From contig HG738139.1 of the NCBI GenBank assembly GCA_000499405.2, forward strand, positions 6,968,616 through 7,032,615: a stretch of 64,000 bases of DNA, read 5' to 3'. Shown here piece after piece: positions 1-13,383 of the stretch (its first letter is position 1; each line of letters begins with the position of its first letter). The notes below the pieces were generated by a model, which saw only the letters and a program-made list of their open reading frames with translations, was not told where the DNA came from and ran no database searches. Source of the DNA: Onchocerca volvulus. Lineage: Eukaryota > Nematoda > Chromadorea > Rhabditida > Onchocercidae. Both the position numbers and the translations under genes were made by a program.

Positions 1-3000
1 TATTGATGTTGTTTCTCATAATTATATCAAATGTGTAAAAAATAAAAAGAAAGAAAAAAATACTGTTTTTTTCTCAAATCATAAATCTTTTGCACTGGTT
101 TCATTTCTAGGTCATCCATGGGAGTTGGATAATCCAGTGGCATCCAATACACGTCGTCAGAAGTTTTATAATTAGGATTACAGAACGCTTCACGCATTAC
201 CAACTCACGCAACTCGTCTGCCAATAACAAACTATTAATCCTGAAATTATTACCAAAACCAGCATATTTTTCCGAAATGAATGCCAAAATAAAAAAGCAA
301 CATCACAAAAAATTTTTGAGCTCTCTCATCACACCCAACGAAATCTGCAAACTTCTCCTATGAGGAAAAGAGCGGATACACATACCGATAAAGTAGCGTT
401 GGAAGGGCTGCAATAACATTCCATAAAGAAGCAGCAATTGGATGCACATCAACAAGTTCAGGTACCAAAATTTGTCCCTGCGACATTCCTCCATTTTCTG
501 AACCTCTTTCTTCGATAATCCGACTTCTTGAACGTGACCAATGTCGTGGCATTAAAAGGTTTAAGCGACTGTAAAAAAGTAAATGTTTACTTACATTGAA
601 GTAAGACCTCGGTAGCATCAGGAGCTTAATTCTTCGTTTTTAACAAGTAATTATTAGAAAAAATATCAAATATTTAACAAAATTTCTTAATTTTGTTTTT
701 CAAAACGAATTAATAGTTTATTTTAGGTTCTTGTTTGAAGTCTCTCTCAATCTTTTTTCTCAATTCATCTCCACTTGCTTGGAAACAAGAAATGTCGGAT
801 CTCAATTATATTCTTACTATCAAGAACTAAAGATACCTTGAAGTATAATCAACATCCAGAAGCGACTGCTCTTGATCGTAGATAACGATGTCGTATTTCT
901 GGATGAAATAATCATTAAATGTTGCAAATTTATCATCCGGAAATTTGGACGATGGTTTAGCATCGATTATCTGAAAATCCCTAGAAGTTAAGAGATTAGT
1001 AACTTCTCAGAAGAGTCTTTTTCTGTTTTGCTTGCATTTTACCTAGAACAATCAAAAAACTTGAACTACATTTAACTTGTAGAAAGAATTTGTATGGGTG
1101 ATAAAAGTGAGATTAGTATAGTGTATCAAATCAAGTCGACAAAACAAAAAAAAAGAAATCTAACTCTTACTTCAGCAACATAGTAAAATGATGGATGATC
1201 TCGGTCCCTATACCATGGCATGACAACGGCATCTTGAAACTTAGCAGCATCGAATTTGAAAGCCAATCTTTCAACTTCCGTTGGAATTCGCGGCAATTCG
1301 TCAATCGATGAAACAACATTTCGCACATATGCGTAATCCAGCTTGAAATCCATTTCATTGGTTTCACCGTTCCGTTCTGAAGTTCAAGAATATGAAGTGG
1401 TTCCTGATTTATTAGTTTTTTAAATATTTATGTAGAATACATATTCCGTAATCCAAGAGAAATTTCTTCATCCCAATAATCTTTGATCATCAAATCGCAG
1501 AAGAAAAAATCCATCAGTGTTTAGTTACTTATCTTTTTAATCATTTCTATATTTCATGTTTGTCGATAATATATTAAGGAAATTATTAAAAAGATTCATC
1601 AAAAGAAAAAAAAAATGATTTTTTTTTTTTTTTTTTTTAATAGTTATCGGTAAATTCATTCTTCCTTCTGCTGTTTTACTGCTGATACATGAAAAGAATA
1701 TCTATAGAGACATATGGAAAATTCTAAAATCTTTCGGTCTTCTATACGAATAGAGAATCAGTTACGATTTAAACGAAAAAAAGGACTTTACCACGTCGAA
1801 GTGGAACTACCAAAACATTGACTGGTGCCTTATCGGGAACAAAAACTAGTCCTCCTTTCACCAATCGGAGAACATTATCGAACAAATAATGATGGAATGC
1901 CTTTAAGAGCTCCAACATCTGTGCATCAACAAGAAGGCGAGATTTGACAAGAAAAATATTCGCTTGCATACGACCTTGACGTAAAAATAAAGGAAATGAT
2001 GGCACCTGCAAAGAAAGTAAAATCTGGAATAAAAATGAAATGCTAAAATAGATTTCAAAGCATCCCCATTTATACTTGTTACTGCTTTGGATTCATTTTA
2101 AAAAAAGGAAAAAAAAAACCTAATAATCTTTAAGTAAAAGCTAAATGATCCTGTCGTCCTGGAATTAATTTCTTCTTATTAGAAAGCTTCAGGTACTGAA
2201 AAAATTTTGCAACAATTACTTCCAATCCCACAAAATTCAGATTAACAAATGAATAAAATCGGTAAAAAGGATGGATAAAAAGTGGTAACATGATGAAATA
2301 AAAATTAGATAATTATAAATCCACTCAGATACCCAAGATTTAGTCCTACTTTCGGTATTTTTTTATTGGAAAGGAATCCAAAGCAAAATTCGGTATCCAA
2401 TGGGTTTATAATTCGACGATTTTTTGGATTCGCAGCACCAGTTACTGCTTTAATGAGATCCATTTCCATAACATAGATGTAGCATTCTTCACCAACATGC
2501 GGAATTGCATTATGCAGTGCTTTTGCCATCTAAAAAAGTTGAAACGAAATAGGATTCCATACAAGCAATTAAGGCAAATACACATAAACATGCCGAATAG
2601 TATAGAAAATAAAAAAGAGCTGATTCAAGGAATTTTTTCCTCAGTAATCATGATTTGGTTTATTTAAAGATGATCATCTGAGATAAATAAGCAACACACA
2701 AATATACGTATTTAGTGTTATGATGTAGCAGTACTCCTGCAATATTTAAAATGCAGTAGCACAGTATTAACCAGAAAAAAAGATAGCAAAGGCAACAAAA
2801 CATTTGAAATTGCTCACTCTCTTGTCGTATAATTGTCTCCTTCGAGCTGAACCAACTTTATAATTCATATTTGGGATGAATTCATCTGGATCTTCATCAA
2901 GAGCTGTTAGCATCATGGTATCTTTACCAACCGGAAGTAAGTAATCATTTAGCTCTTTTCGTTGATGCAATCTTCTGCATGCCTGAAACTTTTTTAGAAA

Positions 3001-6000
3001 GAGAAAATAACAATAAAAACTAGTAAGTTTTTCCACGATACAATAAAGTAGTCTTGATCGTGTGCTTATCAAATAAATATTGTTTGACACATGTGAAAAT
3101 GCAAAAGAATCACGAAAGGACAATTATTAATCGACAAATATCCTGAACGCCTACTTGAGTTAGTTTTTATTCCGGCCAAAGACATTTCTGATATCAATCT
3201 TTCTATGAACTGAATAATACGACAAACTTTTCGCATGTAAGATTAATGAAAATTTGACATAAATATTCAAATTAGTTTCTTCGTTATAATAAAATGACAG
3301 AAAACTAACTTGGCTAAACATAAATATTTACTCGTAAAATAATGGGGAAGTAAAAAATATAAAATTGAAATAAAAAATAAAATATAATAAAATGAGTGAA
3401 ATGGGAAATATCGGAGCTAAGATTCTAACTTACTTCCAAAGCAACAGCCATTTGTGCAAGCTTTTTGCTCTCCAACGGCTTCTTTAATTTAATGGTTTCC
3501 TTGATCGGTGAATTGATAGGTAACAATAATTCCGCTCGGTACATCACTCGATCGCCTACCTAAATTTTTTCGCTAAGTAACTTCAAAATATCAACAAATA
3601 ACTGTACAAATTTTCTGTTAAGAAAAAAGTAAAGTTGTTATTCAATTCTATTTTCAGTATTGCAATAAAATCAAATCTTAAAATAAGAAATTCGAATAAC
3701 AAATTCAGTATTACGCTATGTATATCAGACTACTTCTAGTTGCTCGCGGATGAAAATAATTTCATTATAACTATATTGCAAAGTTTAGTCTCTACAACTG
3801 AATTTCAGATCATCATAAGTAAATTTCAAACAATTTATTTACAGTTTCTGGCACAATTGTATTTTGTGGAACCAAACGCGTGAATATATCGCTAGGAAGT
3901 TTGGCACAATATCTGTAAATGAAATATTTTAAATGAGAATTGAAAAAGAGTCATAAATTGAAATGGGGAACTTTATTGAATTTCATGAAAATTACATCAA
4001 ACTTCAACCTTTATTCGAAATATAATTTCTTTTCAAAAAGTTCTTTCCAGAAAATACTTTGACTACAGCGTAATATCAAACAATTTCAAATATTATCTAT
4101 AGTAAATAAGAAAACAGAACCTGTTTACAAGACTTATAGCAGTAGTTAGGGTAACTTGCGCTCCAGTGGATTTAACAATATATGGAGCAATAATATCATC
4201 TACTATTTCCATATTCGGTGAAATCACTGGTTCTGATGGATTATGCACATTCTGATATCGTTTCAGTAGCATCTTAAAAAAATTAGCAACCATTCTTTTT
4301 TTTTTTCGCAAAATTCAATTTCAACTGTAAACGAAAATTATAAGGGATTTTCGGGGATTCTAGAAAATATTCATAAATAATAAATTTAAAATTATAGAAT
4401 AAATGTTTGAGTCCTCTGTTCTACAAATTAAAATTACCACACTGAAATAATGCATACTCTTTCGATCTCCAAAAAATCTTTCAAATCAGAAGCAGACTGT
4501 TCACGATCACATTCTTCGACCAGCACGAAATAAGTTGCATTATCTTTTCGTGCTCTTCCTTTTGACTATAAAAAAATAATCTAAATGGGTGAAAAAAAAT
4601 TTTAGATACTTTTGGATTTTCATTTTCAAATAATCAATTAAAGGTCTTAATAGCTCTTTCAAATAAGTTTTAAAAAAAGATAATGAAATTTTGTTCCAAA
4701 GCGATCTAGGATTTTTTTCTAAAATTAAGGATATATGATTATTCTAAGGCTAAGCAAAAGCAGAAATTATGAGCCTGGGAAAGGCTAGTGTATTCTCTCC
4801 TGCTTGAAAACTATTTTCAGATTTAAAAATTGGAAGACTTCCTGACTTCCTTTTAATTTGGCAAATTAACTAAAACTAGTAAATAATAATATTACTTCAA
4901 ATCAATCTAATAAGTTAACATAAACACCAATGTCTTACAATCTCATAAATATCCAAGAAATCGATTTTTGTAATAAATAAAAATGAAATAACTATTACCT
5001 GTACATAAGCACGATAATCAGTAGGCCGATCAAAACGGATAACCACATTACACTGTCTCACATCTATGCCCTCTTCCAGAACACTTGTTGCAACCAACAG
5101 ATTCAAATGGCGCTGATGAAATCTGCGTAAAACCTAAAGTCTGTTTCTTTATAAAAATTTTGAATATAATATGTTCCTTGAGATTTTATTCAAATACAAA
5201 AAGGTTTTTGGCTAGCATGCCAGTATATAAATCAACTATTGAAATGGAAATATCAGTCGCTTAAACAACGATGTAAATAAATTATCGAATTTCCATTATA
5301 GTGAACTTCAGCATGCGTTTAATTCACTGTCTTAAATTTTGAAGATCAAAATGATGTTTAATCTGTACAAATACAACAAGCTATAAAATTAAAAATGCAA
5401 TAATAGCCTCCCAAATTATATTCCTAGCTTAAATATGAGCTTGTCTTATCAATAATCTAATTTCTATGTAAAATGGTAATAAAAAGTTTTCTACCAATTC
5501 TTGCCTTCTATGCAACGCCATTGTTTCTTCCGCGCCAATATTGGCACTGTTATATCCAATAACGAAATCCGAAACTAGATACCCAAATTTATCACTGTCC
5601 CACCTTGATATTGCCCTTATCAATGTCTAGAAAATAAACTGATGACAGCAAACTGAATTAGAAGCATAAAGATTTGGAATACAATAAGAAAAACAGCTAT
5701 AATGCATATTGAAAAATAATATAGAGAGACTGAAAATCATACGTTTAATACATACGCCACGTAACGCTGTTCCACGAAGATAATACCACAAAATGTGAAG
5801 TTCGGATCCACTTTTTCCATATTCGAAGGATTAAAGCACTTCAAAATTTCAAACAATCTTGCCAAACGATCTGGCAGTATTGGTTTCATATCAGCAAAAC
5901 ACCGTATGTTAGACACTTTGTCATCCAGTAAACGTTTGGTAAAACGCATTGTTGTGTACGCTATTTGTAGAAAAATGACTTGCTTTTCAGGTAAGAAACC

Positions 6001-9000
6001 TTGCCCTGAATGTTTCTTCAACTGTCGTTGAAATAGCTGCAAAATCAAAAGTTGTTTATCATGATAATTATGATTGAAATGCTACTTCATAAGGATAAAT
6101 AAAAAGGAATTTAGTCCCACCTACTTCACCTAAATTTTTTCCGATCAAATGAAATCTTGGCCGAAACTTTTAATGGGATGATAGGATTAAAAATATTCAG
6201 ATTTCCATTATTTTCAATCTAAAACCTACATTATTTTTTCGACTTAAACAATTTTAATTTACCTGACAAACTTTCCAAGCACACCATGGTCCCAACTGTT
6301 CCAAAACAGATTTCGTTCGACTAACTGCCTCAAGAACAGGTTTCCTTGGATCTACATCAAATTCTGGATGAAATTCAGTACATTTCAGGCAAAATGTACG
6401 TAGAGCTTCCTGAAAAAAAATTTTAAATGAAAATAGCTTCGTTTTTCTGAAGAAAAAATTTTTATTTTCCAATTAGATAACTTCCTGATTTCATATTTTT
6501 GAAAAACTGATGCCCGAAACAACTATACTATAATTGAATCATTTTTGTTCATTTGTTTTACTTACTATAATATAAAATTTCATATGAAATTACCATTACT
6601 TCCAAACAAATATTTGAATGTAATGGAAGCATGAAATACATTAATATTAGATTTTAAAAGTACTGAAAAATCTACCAAAATATTGACAACTTTTTTGCTA
6701 ATTTCGCATGCACAACAAAAGAAATCGCGGCACATTATAACATATTCTCTCGGCTTGGCTCCATATTTAGAAATCTAAATGCACTTTTATTATATAACTT
6801 GATCTTTTCAAAAAGTTTTATAACATAATTGTTAGCGATGGTTCGATTAAGAATATATAAATCGAAATATCGATCTCATTTTAAGTATCAGTACGTAGTA
6901 ATTTGAATCTCAGCATAGCAAAATCTATTTTTAAAGGGGAAAACTCATGAAAATTATCAATCACAAAGATTAGAGAATTTTAAGTACTAAGAAGCACCTT
7001 GTTTCAAATAACAAAACCACCACCTTTCATTCTTAGAATATCAATCCTTACAATACTGCATAAATAAAAATTATTTGAATTTGCATACTTTATTATTCAA
7101 ATTAAAATGCATCTTAATTTTTCAAAATAACAGTGAAGTAATTTAGCTCGTAAAAAAATTGAGAACGATGTGATAAAAACTCACGGAGACTAGGTCACTT
7201 GCTGTTTCAATAGAACTATGCATGATCCTTTCTAATTTTTCCAAAAGCTGTTCTAAATTACTCGGTGGTACTTTGCTGTTTATTAGTGATGCTGTGAGAC
7301 CGAGAATTCGCGGTCGATCCACTGCAATTTAATTTCCAGTTCTCTACTGTATAATCATCAAACACACTATCAAGTAAATATATCCTTGATTAGTCTTCTA
7401 ATGATATTATTAATACATCTATGAGTTAAAAAACCAAGATTCTTTCATGTCATCAATTTTTTACTGTTTTAATCCTTTTTTTCAATCCAATTCAAAAACT
7501 GTTTAAAAAGATCAAGATTAAAATCTTAAAAAAGCTGTTTTAATCTTATAATATCAATAGACTGAATCTGACCCAATAACTAATATTACTCTTTGCCTCT
7601 TTTCAGTAAAAAAAGAGATACCATCAAGAAATATAAGTCATTTATTATCGATCAAATTAATTTCAACTCAATAGCAAAAAAATACGAAACTTTACTTCTA
7701 ACTTATTCTATTTAAAAAAAGAAAAAGTAAATTATTAATTTCCTCTACTCTAGCGAGATTTTTCATTGAAATGTTAATTAACAAAAATTCGACAGTAGCT
7801 TTACAACTACCTTCAGTCTCGCTGAGTTGCCCATATCGATGCATAATTAAGCGATACGGATGTTTGCTACCTAATACATGATGACATTCATCAAAGATGA
7901 TAACAGCAGCTCTCGACATATTGAAAAAACCATGGTCGAGTAAGTCCAAGAAAATCTGAGCAGTAAGTACTGTAACCTAGAAAGAAAAATCAGCGTCTAT
8001 AAACAATAAGAATAGCCCTTTATAATTAATACTACTTACTCTGTAAATTTAGAATGAGAGATTTTTCATAGCTTTTAAATTTATAACAACATAATATAAA
8101 TATCCCGAATAAAAGTTTATGGATTACTTCATGCAATGCAATGAATGCATCGAATTTGGCAGGTTCTGACCAAACATCCTGATTCAAATGTCCATGCATT
8201 TTGCCCACATTTAGTGTTGTATGATGCTCGATATGTGCTGCCTGCTGTTCAACTAGTGAAACTGAAAAATTATATAGTAAAATATATTCAGCAATAAAAC
8301 TTGACGAGAACTCTTCTTCACTCCTTTTTCCTCCGACACTTTTATTTTAGTATATTTCTTGAAGTTTCCTTAATTAGTACAACAAACGAAGCTAGTCAAT
8401 TAGTATAAAAATATTATCCCAAATTTCAAAATGAAAATTCCCATACACTTGCTGAGTTTTCCAGAAGCACAAGCCTTCTCAAGACTTCCAGAAAAATGAG
8501 GAAAAATATTCACCTTTATCAACCAGGAAGAAAGCTCGCTTGCCACCACTTTTCCATGGTACTACAAGTTTGGTCGTATACTCCTTGATCAATAAAACGG
8601 CAATGAAAGTTTTGCCTGAACCTGTTCCGAGAGGCACAATAATGTTTCTTTTACATGCTTTATCCAACAATTCAACCTTGAAAATTCAATTAAAGAATTC
8701 CATATCCTTCCTAAAATCATTAATCGAAATATTTCATCTAGATCCACACTGACTCACAATAATCCGTAATTTACAGGCATAAAGTGGTTTCAAACAAAGG
8801 CCACATCAGCAATATTTACATTTAAATTGAAGATTATGTTTATGGAGAGTTGGAAAATAATTGTTGGAAAATTGACAAAAATCACTTATTAATAACTATA
8901 ATGAATGCACAACAAATTAAAGGGTACAATGTTTTACACTAAAAATACCGCCGACTAAATTTTACATCATCACGTCAACAACAGCTCTCATCATGCGAAC

Positions 9001-9123
9001 CATAGTCTCTACTGAAATGACAGAAATATTTGCTAAATCTTATTCAAAACATCGAATGTCAATTACCTGATAATCTCGTGGAGTGAAGAAATTTTTGTCC
9101 ACATCACTTGCTCGAACTACCAT
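1..9123 (-). CDS. dcr-1: Dicer, N-terminal part (helicase, dimerisation, PAZ region); C terminus off window
   Basis: Cuts double-stranded RNA into siRNAs and pre-miRNAs into miRNAs. Twenty exons join in phase (3,080 nt, ~1,026 codons): 9067-9123, 8514-8676, 8128-8261, 7811-7976, 7185-7321, 6263-6409, 5743-6036, 5495-5626, 4999-5133, 4458-4565, 4121-4272, 3843-3912, 3434-3559, 2818-2982, 2350-2529, 1792-2005, 1171-1376, 837-970, 386-568 and 64-240 (last donor uncertain). Seen: FTPRDYQ at the N terminus, Walker A GTGSGKT (residues 36-42), DECH box (147-150), GLTASL, the helicase-C motifs [12 protein letters not shown] and QSKGRAR (~455), RYCAKLPSD at the start of the dimerisation domain, then PAZ-type exons with [17 protein letters not shown] and the post-[19 protein letters not shown]. 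All match metazoan Dicer in order. The RNase III and dsRNA-binding domains must lie beyond base 1. The start is chosen because FTPRDYQ follows closely and a splice acceptor sits 5 nt upstream of the ATG. Dicer assignment very sure; exon edges good. Confidence 0.95.
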
Positions 9124-10180
9124 ATTTCCTAAACTTTTTATTTTTATTTTTTATATTTTCCAAATCAGAAAATTTAGGCGCAACGCATACAAAAGTACAT
9201 AAAAGACCAAAGCAAACAAACATATTGGAATATAAAACTCCAAACAATTCAAGGTATTCGTACAGCAGGGAAGCTTCAAAATTCTTCCTTATCGTAAAAT
9301 TTGTTTTTCTTCAAGATAAAACTGATCCAAAACTGATCAAACGAAAACTGAAGAAATTTACCAACATTGTCAACTATCGTTGAATAAAGCATTAAGTACT
9401 ATGTCAATAACCCATAACAACGACATAAGCTCTTAAAAAATGTAGTAACTACAAATTATTATAAAATTACTTCGGAAAGATCAAAATGAATAAAAGGAAT
9501 CTCATCTGTTGCTATATTTACGAAATAATACTTATTTAAAAACTCCACTTCACTTAATCACAGCAAATAACACATATATATCAATCTGAACCAAGAAATA
9601 AATAAATATACGTTTCCAACTTCTTGAAAGAGACCATTTTATTTTACTAAGTGAAGCAATCTTTTCCAGAAGTTTGAAATTACAAGTTTCCAAAAGTTCG
9701 CAAATATCCGTTTAAAATTGAAATCATAATAACCAGCTGATGCTGGATCAATTGTTACTTAGACGCTGCAGATCACAAACCTCGATCTAACAAAATTTGG
9801 TCTGATCTTTGAAAGATTCTTAAATTTGGTCGTATATCGACGCTTGACTTTGATGTCGACTTTTGCAATGAAAAGACAAACTTAGTTATTAATTATGTAT
9901 GAAAGAAGTACAGTTATGTCGCTCAAATAATCACCTTCGAAAAACTGCAGGCAAGGGTTGTACTACGAAATGTTGAGAGAGTGTTGCAGATACCTTATGC
10001 TCAAGTGGACAAAATATTAAGATGATTCCGTTTAATCTAAATTATTCATTCTTTTTTAACTTGAAGAATATTGCATTTGATGTGGTGTTAGATATGATTT
10101 ATATATGGATAACTATCCATCTTACGTAAATTTCACTCCACAACCACAATATAAGACAGTAAAAACTGAGGAGAAAAATA
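9124..10180. other. Spacer between mrpl-51 and dcr-1
   Basis: About 1.06 kb of AT-rich sequence between two minus-strand genes. Only short, low-quality open frames are present (for example 9108-9383 plus, which overlaps the dcr-1 start and has no family resemblance). It should contain the mrpl-51 3' end and either the dcr-1 promoter or an operon spacer; I see no clear poly(A) signal or RNA gene. Confidence 0.5.
9129..9138 (-). promoter_or_regulatory. Probable trans-splice acceptor before dcr-1
   Basis: On the minus strand the bases read AAAGTTTAG and then five bases precede the dcr-1 ATG. In nematodes such an acceptor directly before a start codon usually receives a spliced leader. A conventional 5' untranslated exon further upstream is the alternative. 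Confidence 0.45.
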
Positions 10181-11135
10181 TCAAACAAGGTCCTGATAGC
10201 TCCTTCTAGACTTGTCCTTGTAGAAATAGTCTGGTTTCTCCTCCCATAACCCAAAATATCGTTCATCTCTCAATTCATCCTGCTTGTAGTAATTATGTTT
10301 TTGAAGCAAATATCTGATTCGTTTTTGCAAATCATACCACCGTCGAGGTGAATTAATTTGCATTTTCTCTTTATGCAAATTCCGGAAATGAATCAGCTTC
10401 ACCAACTCGTTGGCACGATGTTGACCTGGAAAACCACGAAGCCATGCTGGGACATGGTATAGCAGCTGAGCTGGATGAATGCTACCATCACCCAACAAGT
10501 CGATGTAGTCATTCTCACCAAATCTACAACAATTTGCATTTACATACATACTGATATGAAATCCGAGTAATTGCAATCCGCAATCATGTAATCTTTCTAT
10601 TAGTGATATTAGTTTAATGCAACAGATATGCATTAAATTTAGTATTCTACTGTACCTGCAAAATAATTTAAAAATTTTCACAACAAATCAGCTTCAATTT
10701 TTTTCTCATTCCAACGACTATCTTTTTGTATCTCACAGCGATTTCTTCTGCACTTTCTATATATGTATCAATTTAATTGAATTATTTCTTAAATCCAGTT
10801 CCGTGTTTAATTTACTAGTTGAATAATAAGCAAATAAGATAAGGATGAAAACAATAACAAGTAGAAATCCACTCATACCTTGCTTGTGCCGTAGTCCAGC
10901 AGTTGCGTACTTTGTAATCAGGCTTATGTACTGGTACCTTACAGTTCGGTAGCCGTGGTAAAGAGTCAACAGCTGGTCGATGATAACGATATCTATATCC
11001 GGCATCCGTTATTGCATGCATCTTTCCTTCCGGATCGTCAACAACTCGTGGAACGGCGCAACGATCGTGAAAACATCGCAATATTACTGTTTTTAGTTGA
11101 TATTTTGAAGTAGACAGACGTGCGTGGCACTGCAT
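10181..11135 (-). CDS. mrpl-51: Mitochondrial large-subunit ribosomal protein mL51
   Basis: A structural protein of the mitochondrial large ribosomal subunit. Two exons, 10879-11135 and 10181-10523, join in phase (donor after CAAG, acceptor TTGTAG) to give 199 codons plus stop. The conserved block lies in exon 2: FGENDYIDLLGDG, then HPAQLLYHVPAWLRGFPG, then LQKRIRYLLQKHN, which line up with the human L51 segments FGVYDNIGILG, HPKELIRGPIWLRGW and LNKRIRYLYKHFN. The protein is longer than the ~128-residue human one, with an N-terminal extension (exon 1) that may hold the mitochondrial targeting sequence, and a charged C-terminal tail. An acceptor TTTTAG sits 3 nt upstream of the ATG. It is transcribed divergently from rpl-6 and points toward dcr-1 in the same orientation. 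Identification is based on the L51 core; exon 1 is less conserved but the splice joins cleanly. Confidence 0.9.
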
Positions 11136-11138
11136 TCC

Positions 11139-11148
11139 CTAAAACTTG
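11139..11148 (-). promoter_or_regulatory. Probable trans-splice acceptor before mrpl-51
   Basis: The minus strand reads CAAGTTTTAG, then GGA, then the mrpl-51 ATG. The short leader fits spliced-leader addition at this site. Confidence 0.5.
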
Positions 11149-11329
11149 TTGCTTCACATACCACAAAAAGATTGTCAATTTCTCGTCTCAACAAAAAATG
11201 AATTTGCTTTCGATGTATTCTTGCCAAGCTGTTATATTTCAAACTTAATGAAATTACGCTGTTATATTGAGAAGTGGTCTTTCGACTACTATCCATTTAC
11301 GATAGTTTCGGTCAAAGTTTCCTATACTT

Positions 11330-11433
11330 CATTTGTGAAGGATACATAAGTTTGGCTTTGATTTTAGTTAGGCTCAGATTTCATTCGTGGAGGATACGTA
11401 AGTTTAGCTTAAATTTTAGTTAGGCTCAGATTT
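11330..11433. repeat. 52-bp tandem duplication upstream of rpl-6
   Basis: Two adjacent copies, 11330-11381 and 11382-11433. Both contain GGATAC.TAAGTTT followed by ATTTTAGTTAGGCTCAGATTT, with a handful of substitutions between copies. The second copy has a miniature intron-like GTAAGT...TTTTAG stretch of 22 nt. Confidence 0.85.
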
Positions 11434-11693
11434 TTCCTCCGTTATATGGTACTGTTGACGTGCGTGTGGTATTTCTGTCCTTTGTATTTGTAGGCGTGTT
11501 ACGTTACGCATGTTTGTGCTATGACATGCAACATCCACATACCAAGATTTGTGCGAAAGTTTTTAAGAAGCGAAGCGTATATTGTATCGAGCATATTTGT
11601 ACTTACATTGGGACGATTTCTGGCATATTCATGTGTTTGTAAGCCGTTTTGTGCAGTCGTACATGCTATCAAAAGTACGATATTGCAGTTCAT

Positions 11694-11703
11694 ATTTTTG
11701 CAG
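11694..11703 (+). promoter_or_regulatory. Probable trans-splice acceptor before rpl-6
   Basis: A strong acceptor ATTTTTGCAG ends 11 nt upstream of the rpl-6 ATG at 11715, with only GTGCAAAAAAA between. This supports the chosen start and fits spliced-leader trans-splicing of a nematode ribosomal protein mRNA. Confidence 0.6.
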
Positions 11704-11714
11704 GTGCAAAAAAA

Positions 11715-13383
11715 ATGTTGGCGAAGAAGCGCATGCCACGTATGAGACATAATTACGAAGTAGCACCAGGAATTATGCGGTTTTCTGCTGCACGGATGTA
11801 TGCGAAGCGTGGTGCGTATGCCAAGAAACCATATCCTGCAGTCGAGAAGAATGTAGAACACAAAGCAAAGTTTGTTGTGAAACCAATTGGAGGTGATAAG
11901 AACGGCAAAGAGCGAAAAGTGCTGGTCAATAAAGGGGTATGGGATTCTTTGCTTTGTAAGATTTTTTCAGGATATTGTTCTTAATTTTTTTTTTTTACTT
12001 AATCGAACTGACAGTATCACTACATAATTTCGGATGTATTTAGGTGACCTTGGTTACTTACATCTCTGCTATTCAAATATTTTTTTTCATTTATTTCTGT
12101 AAACTCTTGGTGGTGGCTATATTCATGTATTTACAGTAACAGCTGTAAAATGGCATATCATTTACCACAATCTTTTGTTTTCAATTCTGTCCAAACTTGT
12201 TTGGAAAATAAAAGTCAGTGATTTGGATATTCTTTTACTCTATGAGCCAATTTTAGCCGAAATATCTGAAGGAAGAGAAAATCACTCAGCGGACAAAACG
12301 ATCCCCCAAAAAAACTTCCCTACGATCATCGATTACTCCTGGTACCATTCTAATAATACTTGCTGGTCGACACAAAGGCAAGCGTGTCATCTTTCTGAAA
12401 CAGCTGGAAAAATCAGGCCTTTTGCTTGTGACAGGTAATTTTCGGCTTCGTTAAAAATGTGGTTAATGAATCTGATTGCCATAAATGCTTTCAAAAAGCA
12501 CTGATTTTTCCAAAATATGGACCGATCAGTCGTCAGTGAAAGCTATATAAAACGAATCTTTATTGGGTGAGGCTATGCTGTTAACCGTAAGCAAAATCTC
12601 AAAAAAGCTTCAACAAAAAATCTTCAATTCTAACATTTTATCGGAATTTCTTGAAATTTTAGTTTTTGGATATTTTAATTGAATAGAGCGAAGTTATGAG
12701 AAAAATATTTCTCTCAATACATTTTTAGTTTATATTTCGGTTTATTCCAGGGCCAATGAAGCTGAATTCTACTCCACTACGACGCATAGCCCAGGCTTTT
12801 GTAATTGCAACGAAGACGAAAATCGATATATCAGGACTGAAAATCCCGGAACACATTGATGATGCCTATTTTCGAAGATTCAATTCGAAAAAAGCACCTA
12901 AAAAAGGCGATGCCAATATATTTACACAAGGAACAACTGTAAGTCTAAATTCGTACTTTTTGGACCTTTTTTTTTTTCTTTTTTTTTAATGATAATTTCT
13001 TCACTGGCTATTTCAAATTCTTTTTTTTTTGTTCTTTTCTGAAGGAAGCATCTTAATTCTTTGGATTTCATTTCATGGCATTATATAGGAAGTAACAGGA
13101 ATTTGGATTTTACATCACGTAAGATGTTTGTCGTTGATAACCGACAGTGCTGATGAATTACCTAAATGGTGTATTTGGTTACTTAAACCTATAGCTATTT
13201 TAACTTTTTCTGTTTTTCTAGGAGTATACTGTGTCTGATCAGAGGAAAGCAGATCAGAAAGTTGTAGATAGCGTAATCTTAGAGGTGATTCGGAAACATC
13301 CAGAAAAGAAATATCTTTTTGGTTATTTGGGCTCCAGGTTTGCGCTGGGTAAAAATCAGTTCCCTCATCAGATGTTGTTCTAA
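11715..13383 (+). CDS. rpl-6: 60S ribosomal protein L6 (eL6)
   Basis: A component of the cytosolic large ribosomal subunit. Four exons, 11715-11936, 12257-12434, 12751-12938 and 13222-13383, join in phase to give 249 codons plus stop. The hallmark eL6 core runs across exons 2 and 3: [38 protein letters not shown], then [20 protein letters not shown], then [11 protein letters not shown]. Exon 4 carries [17 protein letters not shown] and the family C terminus [14 protein letters not shown]. The N terminus is basic ([18 protein letters not shown]) and resembles nematode eL6. Length is normal for the family (roughly 215-290). The start is fixed by the nearby acceptor at 11703. A canonical AATAAA follows 38 nt after the stop. 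Nothing is broken or unusual; identification is very sure. Confidence 0.97.

Larger units (their letters stand above)
11136..11714. promoter_or_regulatory. Divergent promoter region of mrpl-51 and rpl-6
   Basis: This 579-bp spacer separates the start codons of two oppositely transcribed ribosomal protein genes, so it must contain both promoters unless one is trans-spliced from further away. It contains a two-copy 52-bp tandem repeat (11330-11433). No TATA box is convincing. The open frames across it (11460-11861, both strands) carry no recognisable domain and are treated as chance. Confidence 0.55.

Noticed and set aside
5795..6031. Plus-strand 78-codon frame
   Set aside because: It lies entirely opposite a well-supported Dicer helicase exon (5743-6036) and has no family resemblance, so it is an antisense shadow.
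11460..11861. Overlapping frames on both strands in the rpl-6 upstream region
   Set aside because: They have no domain, conflict with the rpl-6 first exon or its promoter, and are explained by locally low stop density.
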